Source: Sporosarcina sp. JAI121 (GTDB lineage Bacteria > Bacillota > Bacilli > Bacillales_A > Planococcaceae). From it: 64,000 bases of DNA. This document shows, one piece after another, positions 18,086-28,757 of this stretch. Numbering within the stretch: the stretch's first letter is position 1; each line of letters starts with the position of its first letter. The stretch covers positions 2,061,136 to 2,125,135 of the forward strand of contig NZ_JACCCL010000001.1 of NCBI RefSeq assembly GCF_013408665.1, in the 5' to 3' direction. Both the position numbers and the translations under genes were made by a program. The notes under the pieces are model-generated. The model did not search any database. It saw only the letters and a list, made by a program, of their open reading frames with translations, and had not been told where the DNA came from.

Positions 18086-18688
18086 ATGGCTCGTTATACA
18101 GGTCCATCTTGGAAACTTTCCCGTCGTCTTGGGATTTCACTTACAGGCACTGGAAAAGAAATTGAAAAACGCCCTTACGGTCCAGGACAACACGGTCCTA
18201 ACCAACGCAAAAAACTTTCCGAATACGGAATGCAATTACAGGAAAAACAAAAACTCCGTTTCATGTTCGGCGTAAACGAACGTCAATTCAAAACGGTCTT
18301 CAACAAAGCTGGTAAAATGCCTGGTAAACACGGTGAAAACTTCATGATTCTTCTTGAAACTCGCCTTGATAACGTTGTATACCGTATGGGCCTTGCACGC
18401 ACACGCCGTGCATCACGCCAACTAGTTAACCACGGCCATATTTTGGTTGATGGTAAACGCGTTGACATCCCATCTTTCAGCGTTAAACCTGGACAAGAAA
18501 TTTCTCTTCGTGAGAAATCTAAAAACCTTGACGTTGTAAACGAAGCGCTTGAAGTGAACAGCTATGTTCCTGAATACGTTACATTCGACAACGACACTAA
18601 AGTTGGTCAATTCGTACGTATGCCTGAGCGCAGCGAACTTGCAGCTGAAATTAACGAAGCACTTATCGTTGAGTTCTACTCACGTTAA
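18086..18688 (+). CDS. rpsD: 30S ribosomal protein S4
   Basis: S4 nucleates assembly of the 16S rRNA 5' domain. The 200-residue product starts [16 protein letters not shown] and includes the S4 RNA-binding domain (about 92-155, [19 protein letters not shown]). It lacks the four zinc-binding cysteines of some S4 proteins, so it is the zinc-free form. GAGGAGGAG precedes the ATG, and codon choice is biased as in highly expressed genes. It is monocistronic, flanked by a strong promoter with a long leader and a terminator. Confidence 0.98.
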   Translation: MARYTGPSWKLSRRLGISLTGTGKEIEKRPYGPGQHGPNQRKKLSEYGMQLQEKQKLRFMFGVNERQFKTVFNKAGKMPGKHGENFMILLETRLDNVVYRMGLARTRRASRQLVNHGHILVDGKRVDIPSFSVKPGQEISLREKSKNLDVVNEALEVNSYVPEYVTFDNDTKVGQFVRMPERSELAAEINEALIVEFYSR

Positions 18689-18701
18689 TATCGTCTTTGG
18701 A

Positions 18702-18730
18702 AAAGAGTCCTTCACAGGGCTCTTTTTTTT
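18702..18730 (+). terminator. Terminator of rpsD
   Basis: AAAGAG(T)CC pairs with GGGCTCTTT around a short loop, then eight T. Confidence 0.8.
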
Positions 18731-18771
18731 CGTGCTATACTTGTACATATTACGAATTGTGAGGTGTTTAT

Positions 18772-19584
18772 ATGAAACTCATATCAATCTGCCCAAGCAA
18801 TACGGAATTGCTTGCCTATCTTGGACTTATTGACCAGCTCGTCGCGGTTGACGATTTTTCCGATTGGCCAAAAAGTATTGACGCCCTCCCCCGCCTTGGT
18901 CCTGATTTGTCTATTGATATGGATAAATTGGAATTGTATGAACCTGATTTAGTGCTAGCATCACTCAGTGTTCCCGGCATGGAAAAAAATATCGAAGAAC
19001 TTGAGAAGCGAATGATTCCCCATATTATACTTGACCCGCAAAGTTTAAATGATATCGCCGATGATTTACTAATCGTAGGCCAAGCATGCGGCATTGAAGA
19101 GCGAGCCCATCAAATCAGAGCGGAGTATCTATCCTTCATCGAGGAAATGAAATTACGGGCCACCACCGTCGACGAAACTCCCCGGCTATATTGGGAATGG
19201 TGGCCGAAACCGGTATTCACCCCAGGCAACATCAACTGGCTGACAGAAATCAGCACGATAGCCGGCGGGCTGAATGAATTCCGGAACGTTGAACTTGCCA
19301 GCGTGCAGACGGACTGGGATGATGTACTGAACAGAATGCCTGATTATATTCTACTTGCCTGGGTCGGTGTTAGGGTCGACAAGGTAAAAAAAGAAGTCGT
19401 CTTAAAACGACCGGGGTGGAAAGATCTTTCCGCTGTGAAATGGGGGCGCCTTTCAATTATGGAGGAAGCTTTATATTGCCGACCTTCCCCCCGACTTCTC
19501 GAAGGCGCTTTGAAATTAGGTAAAATGATTCATCCCGAAACGTATAAGGACTTAAGACTACCTAATTGGATTAAAAACGAATAA
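18772..19584 (+). CDS. Cobalamin-binding protein (BtuF-like fold), no signal peptide
   Basis: The 270-residue protein has the two-lobe helical-backbone fold of class III ABC substrate-binding proteins. It starts MKLISICPSNTELLAYLG, the motif found after the signal peptide in BtuF-type vitamin B12 binding proteins. Here there is no signal sequence or lipobox, so it is probably cytoplasmic. It therefore may not serve import in the usual way. No permease or ATPase gene and no cobalamin riboswitch accompany it. GAGGTG lies before the ATG, and a terminator follows. Confidence 0.75.
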   Translation: MKLISICPSNTELLAYLGLIDQLVAVDDFSDWPKSIDALPRLGPDLSIDMDKLELYEPDLVLASLSVPGMEKNIEELEKRMIPHIILDPQSLNDIADDLLIVGQACGIEERAHQIRAEYLSFIEEMKLRATTVDETPRLYWEWWPKPVFTPGNINWLTEISTIAGGLNEFRNVELASVQTDWDDVLNRMPDYILLAWVGVRVDKVKKEVVLKRPGWKDLSAVKWGRLSIMEEALYCRPSPRLLEGALKLGKMIHPETYKDLRLPNWIKNE

Positions 19585-19590
19585 ACAGTA

Positions 19591-19629
19591 AAAGGCTATT
19601 CTCCTTGGTTAGGGAGAATAGCCTTTTTT
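19591..19629 (+). terminator. Strong terminator after the cobalamin-binding protein gene
   Basis: AAAGGCTATTCTCC pairs with GGGAGAATAGCCTTT around a seven-base loop, followed by T residues. Confidence 0.85.
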
Positions 19630-19728
19630 ATTGGGAGTGAGTACAATTGGCGGGATTGCGCTAACAGTCCCGCCAATTGCCATGACAGTCCATTAAATCA
19701 ATGCTACTTATTTCATTCACTTTCAGTA

Positions 19729-21282
<1,554 letters not shown>

Positions 21283-21287
21283 CATTC

Positions 21288-21315
21288 ATTCTAAACGAAA
21301 ATGAGAAGTTGTCAA
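21288..21315 (-). promoter_or_regulatory. Sigma-A promoter of tyrS
   Basis: TTGACA (21315-21310), 16-base spacer, TAGAAT (21293-21288). Transcription would start near 21281, at the 5' end of the T-box leader. Confidence 0.8.
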
Positions 21316-21325
21316 ACATTTTTAA

Positions 21326-21352
21326 TTGGCAGTTATGTAAATGTGCTATAAT
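21326..21352 (+). promoter_or_regulatory. Promoter of the class A PBP gene
   Basis: A perfect TATAAT at 21347-21352 with TTGGCA at 21326-21331. The 15-base spacer is short, so the -35 call is less certain. It is back to back with the tyrS promoter. Confidence 0.5.
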
Positions 21353-21378
21353 AGGAAAGATTTCAGGAGGCGATTTAC

Positions 21379-24285
21379 TTGAGTAAACATAAAAAAAACC
21401 GGATTAATCTAATAGAGGAAAAACTGGAAACGATGACTAAGACAAAATGGGCAAAAAGAATGCGTATTACTTCAGGGGTTACCTGGAACCTTCTACTGCT
21501 CCTTATCATCTCGGGTTTAACACTCTTTATCTTTGTCGGTTCAGTCGGAGCAGGCTATTTTGCATCACTGGTAGCCAAAGAACCCCTTCGCTCCAAACAG
21601 GAAATGCGGGATGCGATTTTCACCTATGAAGAAACATCAGAACTATATCTAGCAGGCGACGTATATATCGGTAAAGTGAATTCCGATATAGAACGAAGAG
21701 AAACAAAGCTTGATAGCGTATCACCTTTCGTCATTGACGCGGTATACGCTACAGAGGATGAATATTTTGAACAGCATAATGGCATTGTTCCCAAAGCGAT
21801 ATTCCGCGGACTTTTCCAGGATGTCACGAATTCCGATAGCCAGACTGGTGGTTCGACGTTGACCCAACAGCTTATCAAGAATCGGATTTTGACGAATGAA
21901 GTATCATATGAACGGAAAGCGAAAGAAATACTGCTCGCTATGAGAATTGAGCATTTCATGAAAAAAGATGAGATTCTCGAAGCCTATTTGAATATCATTC
22001 CATACGGACGTAATTCAAACGGACAAAATATCGCAGGCATCGAAACAGCAGCCGGTGGTATTTTTGCTACAAAGGCGGCGAAATTGAATTTACCGCAGGC
22101 TGCATTCATTGCGGGACTTCCTCAAGCTCCTTTCGCATATACCCCTTTTAAAAGTGGCGGCGGCGTAAAGGAAAAAGAATTTTTACAGCCGGGAATTGAT
22201 CGGATGAAAACCGTTCTTTTTAGAATGAAAGAAACTGGTTATATCACCAAACAGCAGTATGACGAAGCGATCGCCTATGATATTACGAAAGACTTTCGTC
22301 AGCCTGTACTTCGTGCGAACGAAAGATATCCTTATTTAACACAAGAAATTCAAAATCGTACTGTAGATATTCTCTCAAAAATCATCGCTAAAAAAGACGG
22401 TGTCGATCCAGGTCGCCTGGACAAGGAAGTAAAATTAAAGGAAAAGTATGCAATACTTGCGACCCGTTCGATGAAAAATGATGGCTATCGAATTTATTCC
22501 ACTGTTAATAAAGATATATATGACAAGATGAATGATATCGGTAATTCTTTTGAGCATTACGGCTTCACATATTCACGGGAGGTAAAAGATTCTGATTCCG
22601 GCGAGGTTCAATTGGTAGAAGATCCTGTTCAGGTCGGTGCAATCATGATTGAGAATAGCACTGGTAAAATCTTATCCTTCATCGGTGGACGCGGGCATGA
22701 ACACGAAGCGCTCAATCACGCGACGCAAGCATACAGACAAAACGGGTCTGCCATGAAACCACTTCTTGTTTATGCACCAGCTATCGAATATGGCATTATC
22801 GGTGCGGGCAGTCCTGTCGTCGATGTTAAATTCAATGTGAGACAATCAAATGGCTCAACGTGGTCTCCGAGTAACTACACAAGTTCTATGGAAGCTGGAA
22901 TCATTCCGGCTAGAGAGGCACTTTCCAAGTCGCTGAACTTAGCGACGGCAAGGTTATATCGGGATATCATCGATAGACGGCCTGCCGAGTTCCTTGCTAA
23001 AATGGGCATCTCGAAACTTGTGCCCGGTGACTACGTCAACTATTCTACGTCATACGGTGGAATGGATATCGGAATGAGCGTCGAAGAGAACACTAATGCA
23101 TTTGCAACATTTGCGAATGGAGGAAAATTCCTTGATGCTTATATTATTGAGAAAATCGAGGACACGGACGGCAATATCGTCTTTCAACATGAAGCCAAGC
23201 CCGTCGATGTATTCAGTCCTGAAACGAGTTATATCATCACCGATATGTTACGCGATGTGGTGAAAACGGGCGGAACAGGCTCCCAAGTTTCACAGAACAT
23301 GAACTTCTCTACAGAACTTGCGGCCAAAACTGGAACAACCCAAGGCTATGGCGATGCTTGGCTTGTCGGGTATAATCCGAATGTATCCCTAGGGGTTTGG
23401 CTTGGTTATAAGGATCGGACACGCAGTCTCTTTTACGGGCTCGAAAGACAAACATTGCATCCAACTGCACGGACAAGTATGCTTTTCGCCCGAATTATGA
23501 ATGCCGCAAACGATGTGACTCCTGAAATTATCGGAGCCAATTCAAGATTCGAACGTCCCGCGGGTGTTGTGAGCAGATCCTTCTGCGGTATATCCGGTCT
23601 TGCCCCTTCAGCTGCATGTTCATCAGCTGGTCTGGTGAAAACTGATTTATTCAATTCAAAAGCGATGCTGCCTACAAGACCGGATGACAGTATTACCTCT
23701 TCATCTTATGTGTCTGTTAAAGGCAAAAGGTACCTTGCACTGCCATCGACCCCTGGTGAATTCATAACAACCGGTGGTACAGGTGTAAATCAGGCGTTCA
23801 TCGATCGGATGCTTGGACCTTGGAAAGGCGACGCTTCAAAACTGTTTCCTGCAAATTCGGCTTTCGCATCGCATGTTGTCTCGGGAGCGGTATTTAATGC
23901 GGATGACAGTGCACCGGCATCGGTAAGCGTTTCATTGAATGGTTCTACACTGACTTGGAGTAACTCGCCTTCCAATGACGTAATCGGTTATTATGTTTAT
24001 AATAACGGTGCAAAAATTGGAACAATAAAAGATTCTTCTTCGAATACTTTTTCAGTGGGATCCGGCTCTTACTCAGTAAGAGCTGTTGATATTACCGGAA
24101 AACTTTCAAATGCCTCCAATGTTGTTACCAAGGAGGCCGATAAACCAGTGGAGGAAAAAGCAGAAACCCCTCCCCCAACTGAAAACATACCGCCACCTGT
24201 CACAACTCCTCCTGGAGACAATGAAGGTGTAACTCCTCCAACCGATGAAAAAAATGACGAAGACGACAAAACTGGGGATGAATAA
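21379..24285 (+). CDS. Class A penicillin-binding protein (PBP1A family) with FN3-like C-terminus
   Basis: A bifunctional peptidoglycan glycosyltransferase/transpeptidase of 968 residues. It starts at TTG 21379 after AGGAGG. One membrane anchor lies near residues 37-64. The GT51 domain has catalytic E126 in TEDEYFEQHNG and GGSTLTQQLIKN. The transpeptidase has S457-x-x-K460 (NGSAMKP), SLN and K650-T-G. Residues about 845-920 look like a fibronectin type III module, and the tail is rich in Pro, Thr, Glu and Asp. It is divergent from tyrS. Confidence 0.93.
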   Translation: MSKHKKNRINLIEEKLETMTKTKWAKRMRITSGVTWNLLLLLIISGLTLFIFVGSVGAGYFASLVAKEPLRSKQEMRDAIFTYEETSELYLAGDVYIGKVNSDIERRETKLDSVSPFVIDAVYATEDEYFEQHNGIVPKAIFRGLFQDVTNSDSQTGGSTLTQQLIKNRILTNEVSYERKAKEILLAMRIEHFMKKDEILEAYLNIIPYGRNSNGQNIAGIETAAGGIFATKAAKLNLPQAAFIAGLPQAPFAYTPFKSGGGVKEKEFLQPGIDRMKTVLFRMKETGYITKQQYDEAIAYDITKDFRQPVLRANERYPYLTQEIQNRTVDILSKIIAKKDGVDPGRLDKEVKLKEKYAILATRSMKNDGYRIYSTVNKDIYDKMNDIGNSFEHYGFTYSREVKDSDSGEVQLVEDPVQVGAIMIENSTGKILSFIGGRGHEHEALNHATQAYRQNGSAMKPLLVYAPAIEYGIIGAGSPVVDVKFNVRQSNGSTWSPSNYTSSMEAGIIPAREALSKSLNLATARLYRDIIDRRPAEFLAKMGISKLVPGDYVNYSTSYGGMDIGMSVEENTNAFATFANGGKFLDAYIIEKIEDTDGNIVFQHEAKPVDVFSPETSYIITDMLRDVVKTGGTGSQVSQNMNFSTELAAKTGTTQGYGDAWLVGYNPNVSLGVWLGYKDRTRSLFYGLERQTLHPTARTSMLFARIMNAANDVTPEIIGANSRFERPAGVVSRSFCGISGLAPSAACSSAGLVKTDLFNSKAMLPTRPDDSITSSSYVSVKGKRYLALPSTPGEFITTGGTGVNQAFIDRMLGPWKGDASKLFPANSAFASHVVSGAVFNADDSAPASVSVSLNGSTLTWSNSPSNDVIGYYVYNNGAKIGTIKDSSSNTFSVGSGSYSVRAVDITGKLSNASNVVTKEADKPVEEKAETPPPTENIPPPVTTPPGDNEGVTPPTDEKNDEDDKTGDE

Positions 24286-24326
24286 AAAAAGCTTGTCCGG
24301 CTAGCCTAGCCGGACAAGCTTTTTTA
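24286..24326. terminator. Strong bidirectional terminator between the PBP gene and acsA
   Basis: AAAAAGCTTGTCCGGCTAG pairs perfectly with CTAGCCGGACAAGCTTTTTT-type arms across a two-base centre, with A and T tracts on both sides. Confidence 0.92.
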
Positions 24327-24330
24327 GTTA

Positions 24331-26049
24331 TTAGTCTTCCATTGTCGACAAATCGCCTGTCGGCAAATTCAGTTCCCATGCTTTTAACACACGACGCATA
24401 ATTTTTCCGCTTCGTGTCTTCGGTAATTTATCCTTAAATTCAATCTCTCGTGGAGCTGCGTGTGCTGCGAGCCCTTTTTTAACAAATTGGCGGATATCTT
24501 CTTTCAATTCATCAGTAGGTTCATAGCCTTCATGAAGTGCCACGAACGCTTTGATGATTTCTCCGCGAACCGGGTCTGGTTTACCGATTACGCCAGCTTC
24601 GACAATTGCAGGATGCTCCAGCAGTTTGCTTTCCACTTCAAATGGTCCCACTCGTTCCCCGCTTGTCATGATTACATCGTCGACGCGTCCTTGGAAAAAG
24701 AAATAACCATCTTCATCGATATATGCTGAATCACCGGAAACGTACCATTCTCCATTGACAAAATAAGAATCGTACTTTTCAGGGTTGTTCCATATTTGGC
24801 GCATCATTGCAGGCCATCCTTTTTTAATGGCCAAGTTCCCCATATGGTTCGGAGGAAGTATATTTCCTTGATCATCAATGATAGCCGCTTCAACACCTGG
24901 AACCGCTTTGCCCATAGATCCCGGTTTAATCGGCAGGCATCCGAAATTACAAATCGTTTGAGCTCCCGTTTCCGTCATCCACCACGTATCATGAATGCGT
25001 AATTTAAACGCTTCCGACCCCCAGCGGATCACTTCTGGGTTAAGCGGTTCTCCTACGGAAAGGATGTGGCGCAATGATGAAAGATCGAATCTGCCTAGAG
25101 GACCTTCCCCCACTCCCATGAGCATACGGAACGCTGTAGGAGCACTGTACCAAACCGTGACGCCATATTCCTCAATTGCCCCATACCAGCCTTCTGCAGA
25201 AAATCTGCCGCCAAGAATCAGACTTGTTGCCCCGGCAAGCATTGGTCCGAAAATACCATATGCGGTGCCTGTCACCCATCCTGGATCGGCCGTACACCAG
25301 AAAATATCCTCGTCTGTCAGATCAATGACCCAGCGTGTCGTCTGCAGCTGCTGAACCATCGCTTCCTGAACATGCAGGACGCCTTTCGGTTTTCCGGTCG
25401 AACCCGACGTGTAATGCAGTAGTGTCGGATCTTCTCTTTCCATCCATTCGACTTGGAAATACTGCGATGCATCTTTCATATGCTTGTTGAAATCGATAAT
25501 AAGCCCTTCTTCTTCAACATTTTCCCCCACAATGAATATCGTTTTCAGATGAGGCAATTTAGCCACCGGCACCCGTTCCAACAATTCCGGAGTCGTGATG
25601 ATTGCCGTTGCTTCACTGTCGAAGAGCCGATCATAAACGGCGCCTTCCATGAATGCTTCAAAAAGAGGTCCCACGATTGCACCCAGCTTCAACGCACCCA
25701 ATAGCGAAAAATACAATTCAGGCGAACGCGGCATGAAAATGAAAATACGATCCCCTTTTTCAAGCGGTGATTGATTGCGCAATACGTTTGCCGCCTTATT
25801 GGACATTTTTTTCATTTCGTTATACGTATATGTTTCTTTTCGATTCGCATCTTTATAATAGAGAGCCACTTTATTTTTCCGATAAGAATCCGCGTGGCGG
25901 TCTACTGCTTCATGAGCAATATTCATGAGACCGCTTTCAAACCAACTGAATTCTTTTTCTACGTCCGTCCAATTGAATTGCTCGACGGTACGATCATAAT
26001 CTTTTAACTGATAATCCCCTTGAACTACAGGCAACGTTTTCATTACCAT
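24331..26049 (-). CDS. acsA: Acetyl-CoA synthetase AcsA
   Basis: AcsA activates acetate to acetyl-CoA for growth on acetate. The start ATG 26049 (AAAGGGTGAG before it) gives 572 residues, the length of B. subtilis AcsA. The longer frame adds 84 unlikely residues. It has HYTSGSTGKPKG, WWMTETGAQ, YVSGDSAYIDEDGY and the C-terminal PKTRSGKIMRR, whose second Lys is the site acetylated by AcuA in Bacillus. The divergent acuABC operon encodes the acetyltransferase and deacetylase. A cre-like site covers the start codon. Confidence 0.96.
   Translation of the reverse strand: MVMKTLPVVQGDYQLKDYDRTVEQFNWTDVEKEFSWFESGLMNIAHEAVDRHADSYRKNKVALYYKDANRKETYTYNEMKKMSNKAANVLRNQSPLEKGDRIFIFMPRSPELYFSLLGALKLGAIVGPLFEAFMEGAVYDRLFDSEATAIITTPELLERVPVAKLPHLKTIFIVGENVEEEGLIIDFNKHMKDASQYFQVEWMEREDPTLLHYTSGSTGKPKGVLHVQEAMVQQLQTTRWVIDLTDEDIFWCTADPGWVTGTAYGIFGPMLAGATSLILGGRFSAEGWYGAIEEYGVTVWYSAPTAFRMLMGVGEGPLGRFDLSSLRHILSVGEPLNPEVIRWGSEAFKLRIHDTWWMTETGAQTICNFGCLPIKPGSMGKAVPGVEAAIIDDQGNILPPNHMGNLAIKKGWPAMMRQIWNNPEKYDSYFVNGEWYVSGDSAYIDEDGYFFFQGRVDDVIMTSGERVGPFEVESKLLEHPAIVEAGVIGKPDPVRGEIIKAFVALHEGYEPTDELKEDIRQFVKKGLAAHAAPREIEFKDKLPKTRSGKIMRRVLKAWELNLPTGDLSTMED
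26029..26043 (-). promoter_or_regulatory. Putative cre (CcpA site) at the acsA start
   Basis: ATGAAAACGTTGCCT on the minus strand (26043-26029) fits the consensus WTGNAANCGNWNNCW at every position. It lies at codons 3-7 of acsA, about 20-35 bp after the predicted transcription start, a position suited to roadblock repression. B. subtilis acsA is known to be CcpA-repressed. Confidence 0.6.
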
Positions 26050-26071
26050 CCATCTCACCCTTTCAAAAACA

Positions 26072-26100
26072 TTTATAAAATCCATTCTACCCCACTTCAA
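26072..26100 (-). promoter_or_regulatory. Putative sigma-A promoter of acsA
   Basis: TTGAAG (26100-26095), 17-base spacer, TATAAA (26077-26072) on the minus strand, about 25 bp before the start codon. Confidence 0.5.
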
Positions 26101-26224
26101 TCCTAGTTGTCTAATTAATTTAATTTTTATGATAGTTTTCATTTTGTAAGAATCAACGGTCTTCTCCAGATCCATTTTGTTGTATACTAGGAATATGTGT
26201 GTATCAAATGAGGAGGTGATCATA

Positions 26225-26857
26225 TTGGAACATATCAAAACGTACAACGCGATGGAAATCAAACATAAAAACGGCAATATTGTCGTTGAAGGGCCTATCA
26301 CTGCAGCTTATCTTGCATGTCTCGACTTTCACGAAGATCTTGTTGCATTCAGACCTCCTGCCCAGCAGCATAAAGCACTCGTTGAAATCGCCAGCCTACC
26401 CGAAGGTCGTATTTTAATCGTTCGGGATGCCAATCAAGTTGTCGGTTATGTCACGTATTTGTATCCCGATCCCCTGGAACGATGGTCTCAAGGGAAAATA
26501 GAAAACCTGATTGAGCTTGGAGCAATTGAAGTCATTCCAAAATTCCGAGGTGGCGGGGTTGGTAAATCACTATTGCTCGTTTCAATGATGGACGATGCAA
26601 TGGAGGATTACATCATTCTGACGACCGAATATTACTGGCATTGGGATTTGAAAGGTACGAAGCTCAATGTATGGGAGTATCGGAAAGTGATGGAGAAAAT
26701 GATGAATGCCGGGGGATTGGAGTACTATGCAACCGACGACCCTGAAATCAGTTCCCACCCGGCAAATTGCCTGATGGCACGTATAGGTAAAAGGATTGAC
26801 CAGGAATCCGTCCAGAAGTTCGACAGTTTACGGTTCATGAACCGATTCATGTATTAG
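26225..26857 (+). CDS. acuA: Protein lysine acetyltransferase AcuA
   Basis: A GNAT-fold acetyltransferase that inactivates AcsA by acetylating its C-terminal lysine. I chose the TTG at 26225, since GAGGAGGTGAT lies before it and it gives 210 residues, the B. subtilis length. The acetyl-CoA-binding motif is visible in IPKFRGGGVGKSLL (about residues 100-113). It is first in acuABC, divergent from its target acsA. A TATACT (26183-26188) is the likely -10; I see no good -35. Confidence 0.93.
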   Translation: MEHIKTYNAMEIKHKNGNIVVEGPITAAYLACLDFHEDLVAFRPPAQQHKALVEIASLPEGRILIVRDANQVVGYVTYLYPDPLERWSQGKIENLIELGAIEVIPKFRGGGVGKSLLLVSMMDDAMEDYIILTTEYYWHWDLKGTKLNVWEYRKVMEKMMNAGGLEYYATDDPEISSHPANCLMARIGKRIDQESVQKFDSLRFMNRFMY

Positions 26858-26873
26858 GAGCGGGGGTAATCGA

Positions 26874-27521
26874 ATGCTAATTGAAGAATTAATGATAAAA
26901 GACGTCATTACACTATCGCCGGAAAACTCAGTGAAAGATGCTCTTACCGTCATGCGGGATAGGAAAATACGCCACCTGCCCATTCTGTCCGCAGATGGCA
27001 CAGTAGTCGGTATTGTGACCGACCGTAATCTGAAAGATGTTGTTCCACCTTCAATTTCTGTACTAAAAGACAGCAGTCCTTACGAAACCCCGCTGGCAGA
27101 AGTGATGACGAGAAATCCTATTACAGGACATCCAATGGATTTTGTCGAAGAAGCGGCAGTTATTTTTTATGACAATAAAATCGGTTGCCTGCCCATCATT
27201 TCCAACAACAAACTGGTCGGTATCATCACGGAAACAGATTTGCTTTATAAATATATTGAGTTGACAGGCGCACATCAGCCCGGTTCGCAAATAGAAGTGA
27301 AAGTTCCAAATACACCCGGAATTCTTTTTGAAGTATCCAAAGTTTTCCACGAGCAAAAATCAAATGTTTTAAGTGTACTCGTCTATCCCGACAAAGAGAA
27401 CGATGCGAATAAAATTCTGGTCATCCGGATCAATTCTATGAATCCGCTAAAGGTTATTCAAGGATTGAAGGACAGCGGATTCGATGTCCTATGGCCAAAT
27501 GTGCCAGGCATCCATATATGA
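26874..27521 (+). CDS. acuB: AcuB, CBS-pair plus ACT domain protein
   Basis: A 215-residue protein with two CBS motifs (about residues 1-60 and 75-135: MIKDVITLSPENSV and VMTRNPITGHPMD). These are followed by an ACT-type domain from about residue 140 (IEVKVPNTPGILFEVSKVF). CBS pairs bind adenine nucleotides and ACT domains bind amino acids or similar ligands. AcuB's exact role in acetoin/acetate metabolism is not settled. It has a GGGGGT site and overlaps acuC by ATGA. Confidence 0.93.
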   Translation: MLIEELMIKDVITLSPENSVKDALTVMRDRKIRHLPILSADGTVVGIVTDRNLKDVVPPSISVLKDSSPYETPLAEVMTRNPITGHPMDFVEEAAVIFYDNKIGCLPIISNNKLVGIITETDLLYKYIELTGAHQPGSQIEVKVPNTPGILFEVSKVFHEQKSNVLSVLVYPDKENDANKILVIRINSMNPLKVIQGLKDSGFDVLWPNVPGIHI

Positions 27522-28681
27522 AGAAAGATGCCGTTTTCATCTTTTCCGAAGAACAACTTGGATACTCCTTTTCAGATTCGCATCCGTTCAACCAGAAAAG
27601 AATTTTGTTGACACTAGATCTTTTAAAGAAGTCAGGGGCCATTGTGGACGATGATATAATCGCTCCTCGTATGGCAACTGACGAAGAATTGTTACTTGCT
27701 CATGATAATAAATTTATTGATATTGTCAAAAAGGCGGGGAAAGGTGAACTTCAGGAGGATGCAGGAATCGTTTTTGGCATCGGTACAGAGGATACACCGA
27801 TTTTTAAGAACATGCATGAAGCCAGTGCCATGCTGGTCGGCGGTACACTGACGGCTGTTGATGAAGTGATGCAAGGCCGCGCTACCTACGCATTGAATCT
27901 TGGCGGCGGGCTGCATCATGGCTTCCATGGACGAGCTTCCGGTTTTTGCGTCTATAATGACAGCTCAGTTGCCATTAAATACTTACAAAAGAAATATGGA
28001 GCGCGAGTACTTTATATTGACACGGACGCACATCACGGTGACGGTGTTCAATGGAGCTTCTATGACGATCCGACAGTTTGCACACTATCCATCCATGAAA
28101 CGGGCCGTTATCTGTTTCCTGGGACAGGAGCTATCACCGAACGTGGGAATGGAACCGGCTACGGTACATCCTTCAACTTCCCAATAGACGCTTTTACAGA
28201 GGACGATTCATTTCTTAGCATTTATAAGACTGCCATCAAAGAGGTGACGGAATATTTCAAACCGGATGTCATTCTGACACAAAATGGGGCTGATGCGCAT
28301 TACTTCGACCCCTTGACCCATTTGTACGGTACGATGGATATTTATAAAGAAATTCCTAGAATTGCACGTGAAATCGCGGAAGAATATTGTGAAGGGCGAT
28401 GGATAGCCGTCGGCGGCGGCGGTTATGATATTTGGCGCGTCGTACCTCGAGCTTGGGCACATATTTGGTTGGCGATGAAAAAGATTCCAGCCCCTACTGG
28501 TCCCCTCCCACAGGACTGGCTGTCCAAGTGGCAGGAACAGTCTCCAGTCAAGCTTATTTCGACGTGGGAAGACCCTGTACCGCTTTATGAACCTATTCCG
28601 AGAAAAGAAGAAATAAATGACAAAAATGCACAGATGCTCAGTAAGGCTTTACATATAATTCGCCATCAACAACTGAATTAA
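27518..28681 (+). CDS. acuC: Protein deacetylase AcuC (class I HDAC fold)
   Basis: AcuC removes the acetyl group from AcsA and reactivates it. The ATG at 27518 overlaps the acuB stop (ATGA) and gives 387 residues. The zinc-dependent active site is clear: GGGLHHGFHGRASGFCVYND (His-His pair) and LYIDTDAHHGDGVQ (Asp and His ligands), then TQNGADAH and GGGGYD. It is the last gene of the operon and converges on ccpA. Confidence 0.95.
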   Translation: MKKDAVFIFSEEQLGYSFSDSHPFNQKRILLTLDLLKKSGAIVDDDIIAPRMATDEELLLAHDNKFIDIVKKAGKGELQEDAGIVFGIGTEDTPIFKNMHEASAMLVGGTLTAVDEVMQGRATYALNLGGGLHHGFHGRASGFCVYNDSSVAIKYLQKKYGARVLYIDTDAHHGDGVQWSFYDDPTVCTLSIHETGRYLFPGTGAITERGNGTGYGTSFNFPIDAFTEDDSFLSIYKTAIKEVTEYFKPDVILTQNGADAHYFDPLTHLYGTMDIYKEIPRIAREIAEEYCEGRWIAVGGGGYDIWRVVPRAWAHIWLAMKKIPAPTGPLPQDWLSKWQEQSPVKLISTWEDPVPLYEPIPRKEEINDKNAQMLSKALHIIRHQQLN

Positions 28682-28700
28682 GATAAGGGATCTGTGAATA

Positions 28701-28757
28701 AAAAGAGCAAGCTTCATCATCCGGATTCAACCGTTTGAGAAGTTTGCCCTTTTTTCA
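28701..28757. terminator. Bidirectional terminator between acuC and ccpA
   Basis: AAAAAGAGCAAGCTTC pairs imperfectly with GAAGTTTGCCCTTTTTT across a 23-base loop. Confidence 0.6.

Noticed and set aside
26050-26301. N-terminal extension of AcsA by 84 residues
   Set aside because: It runs through the promoter region into the acuA start; the shorter form has the known length and a ribosome binding site.
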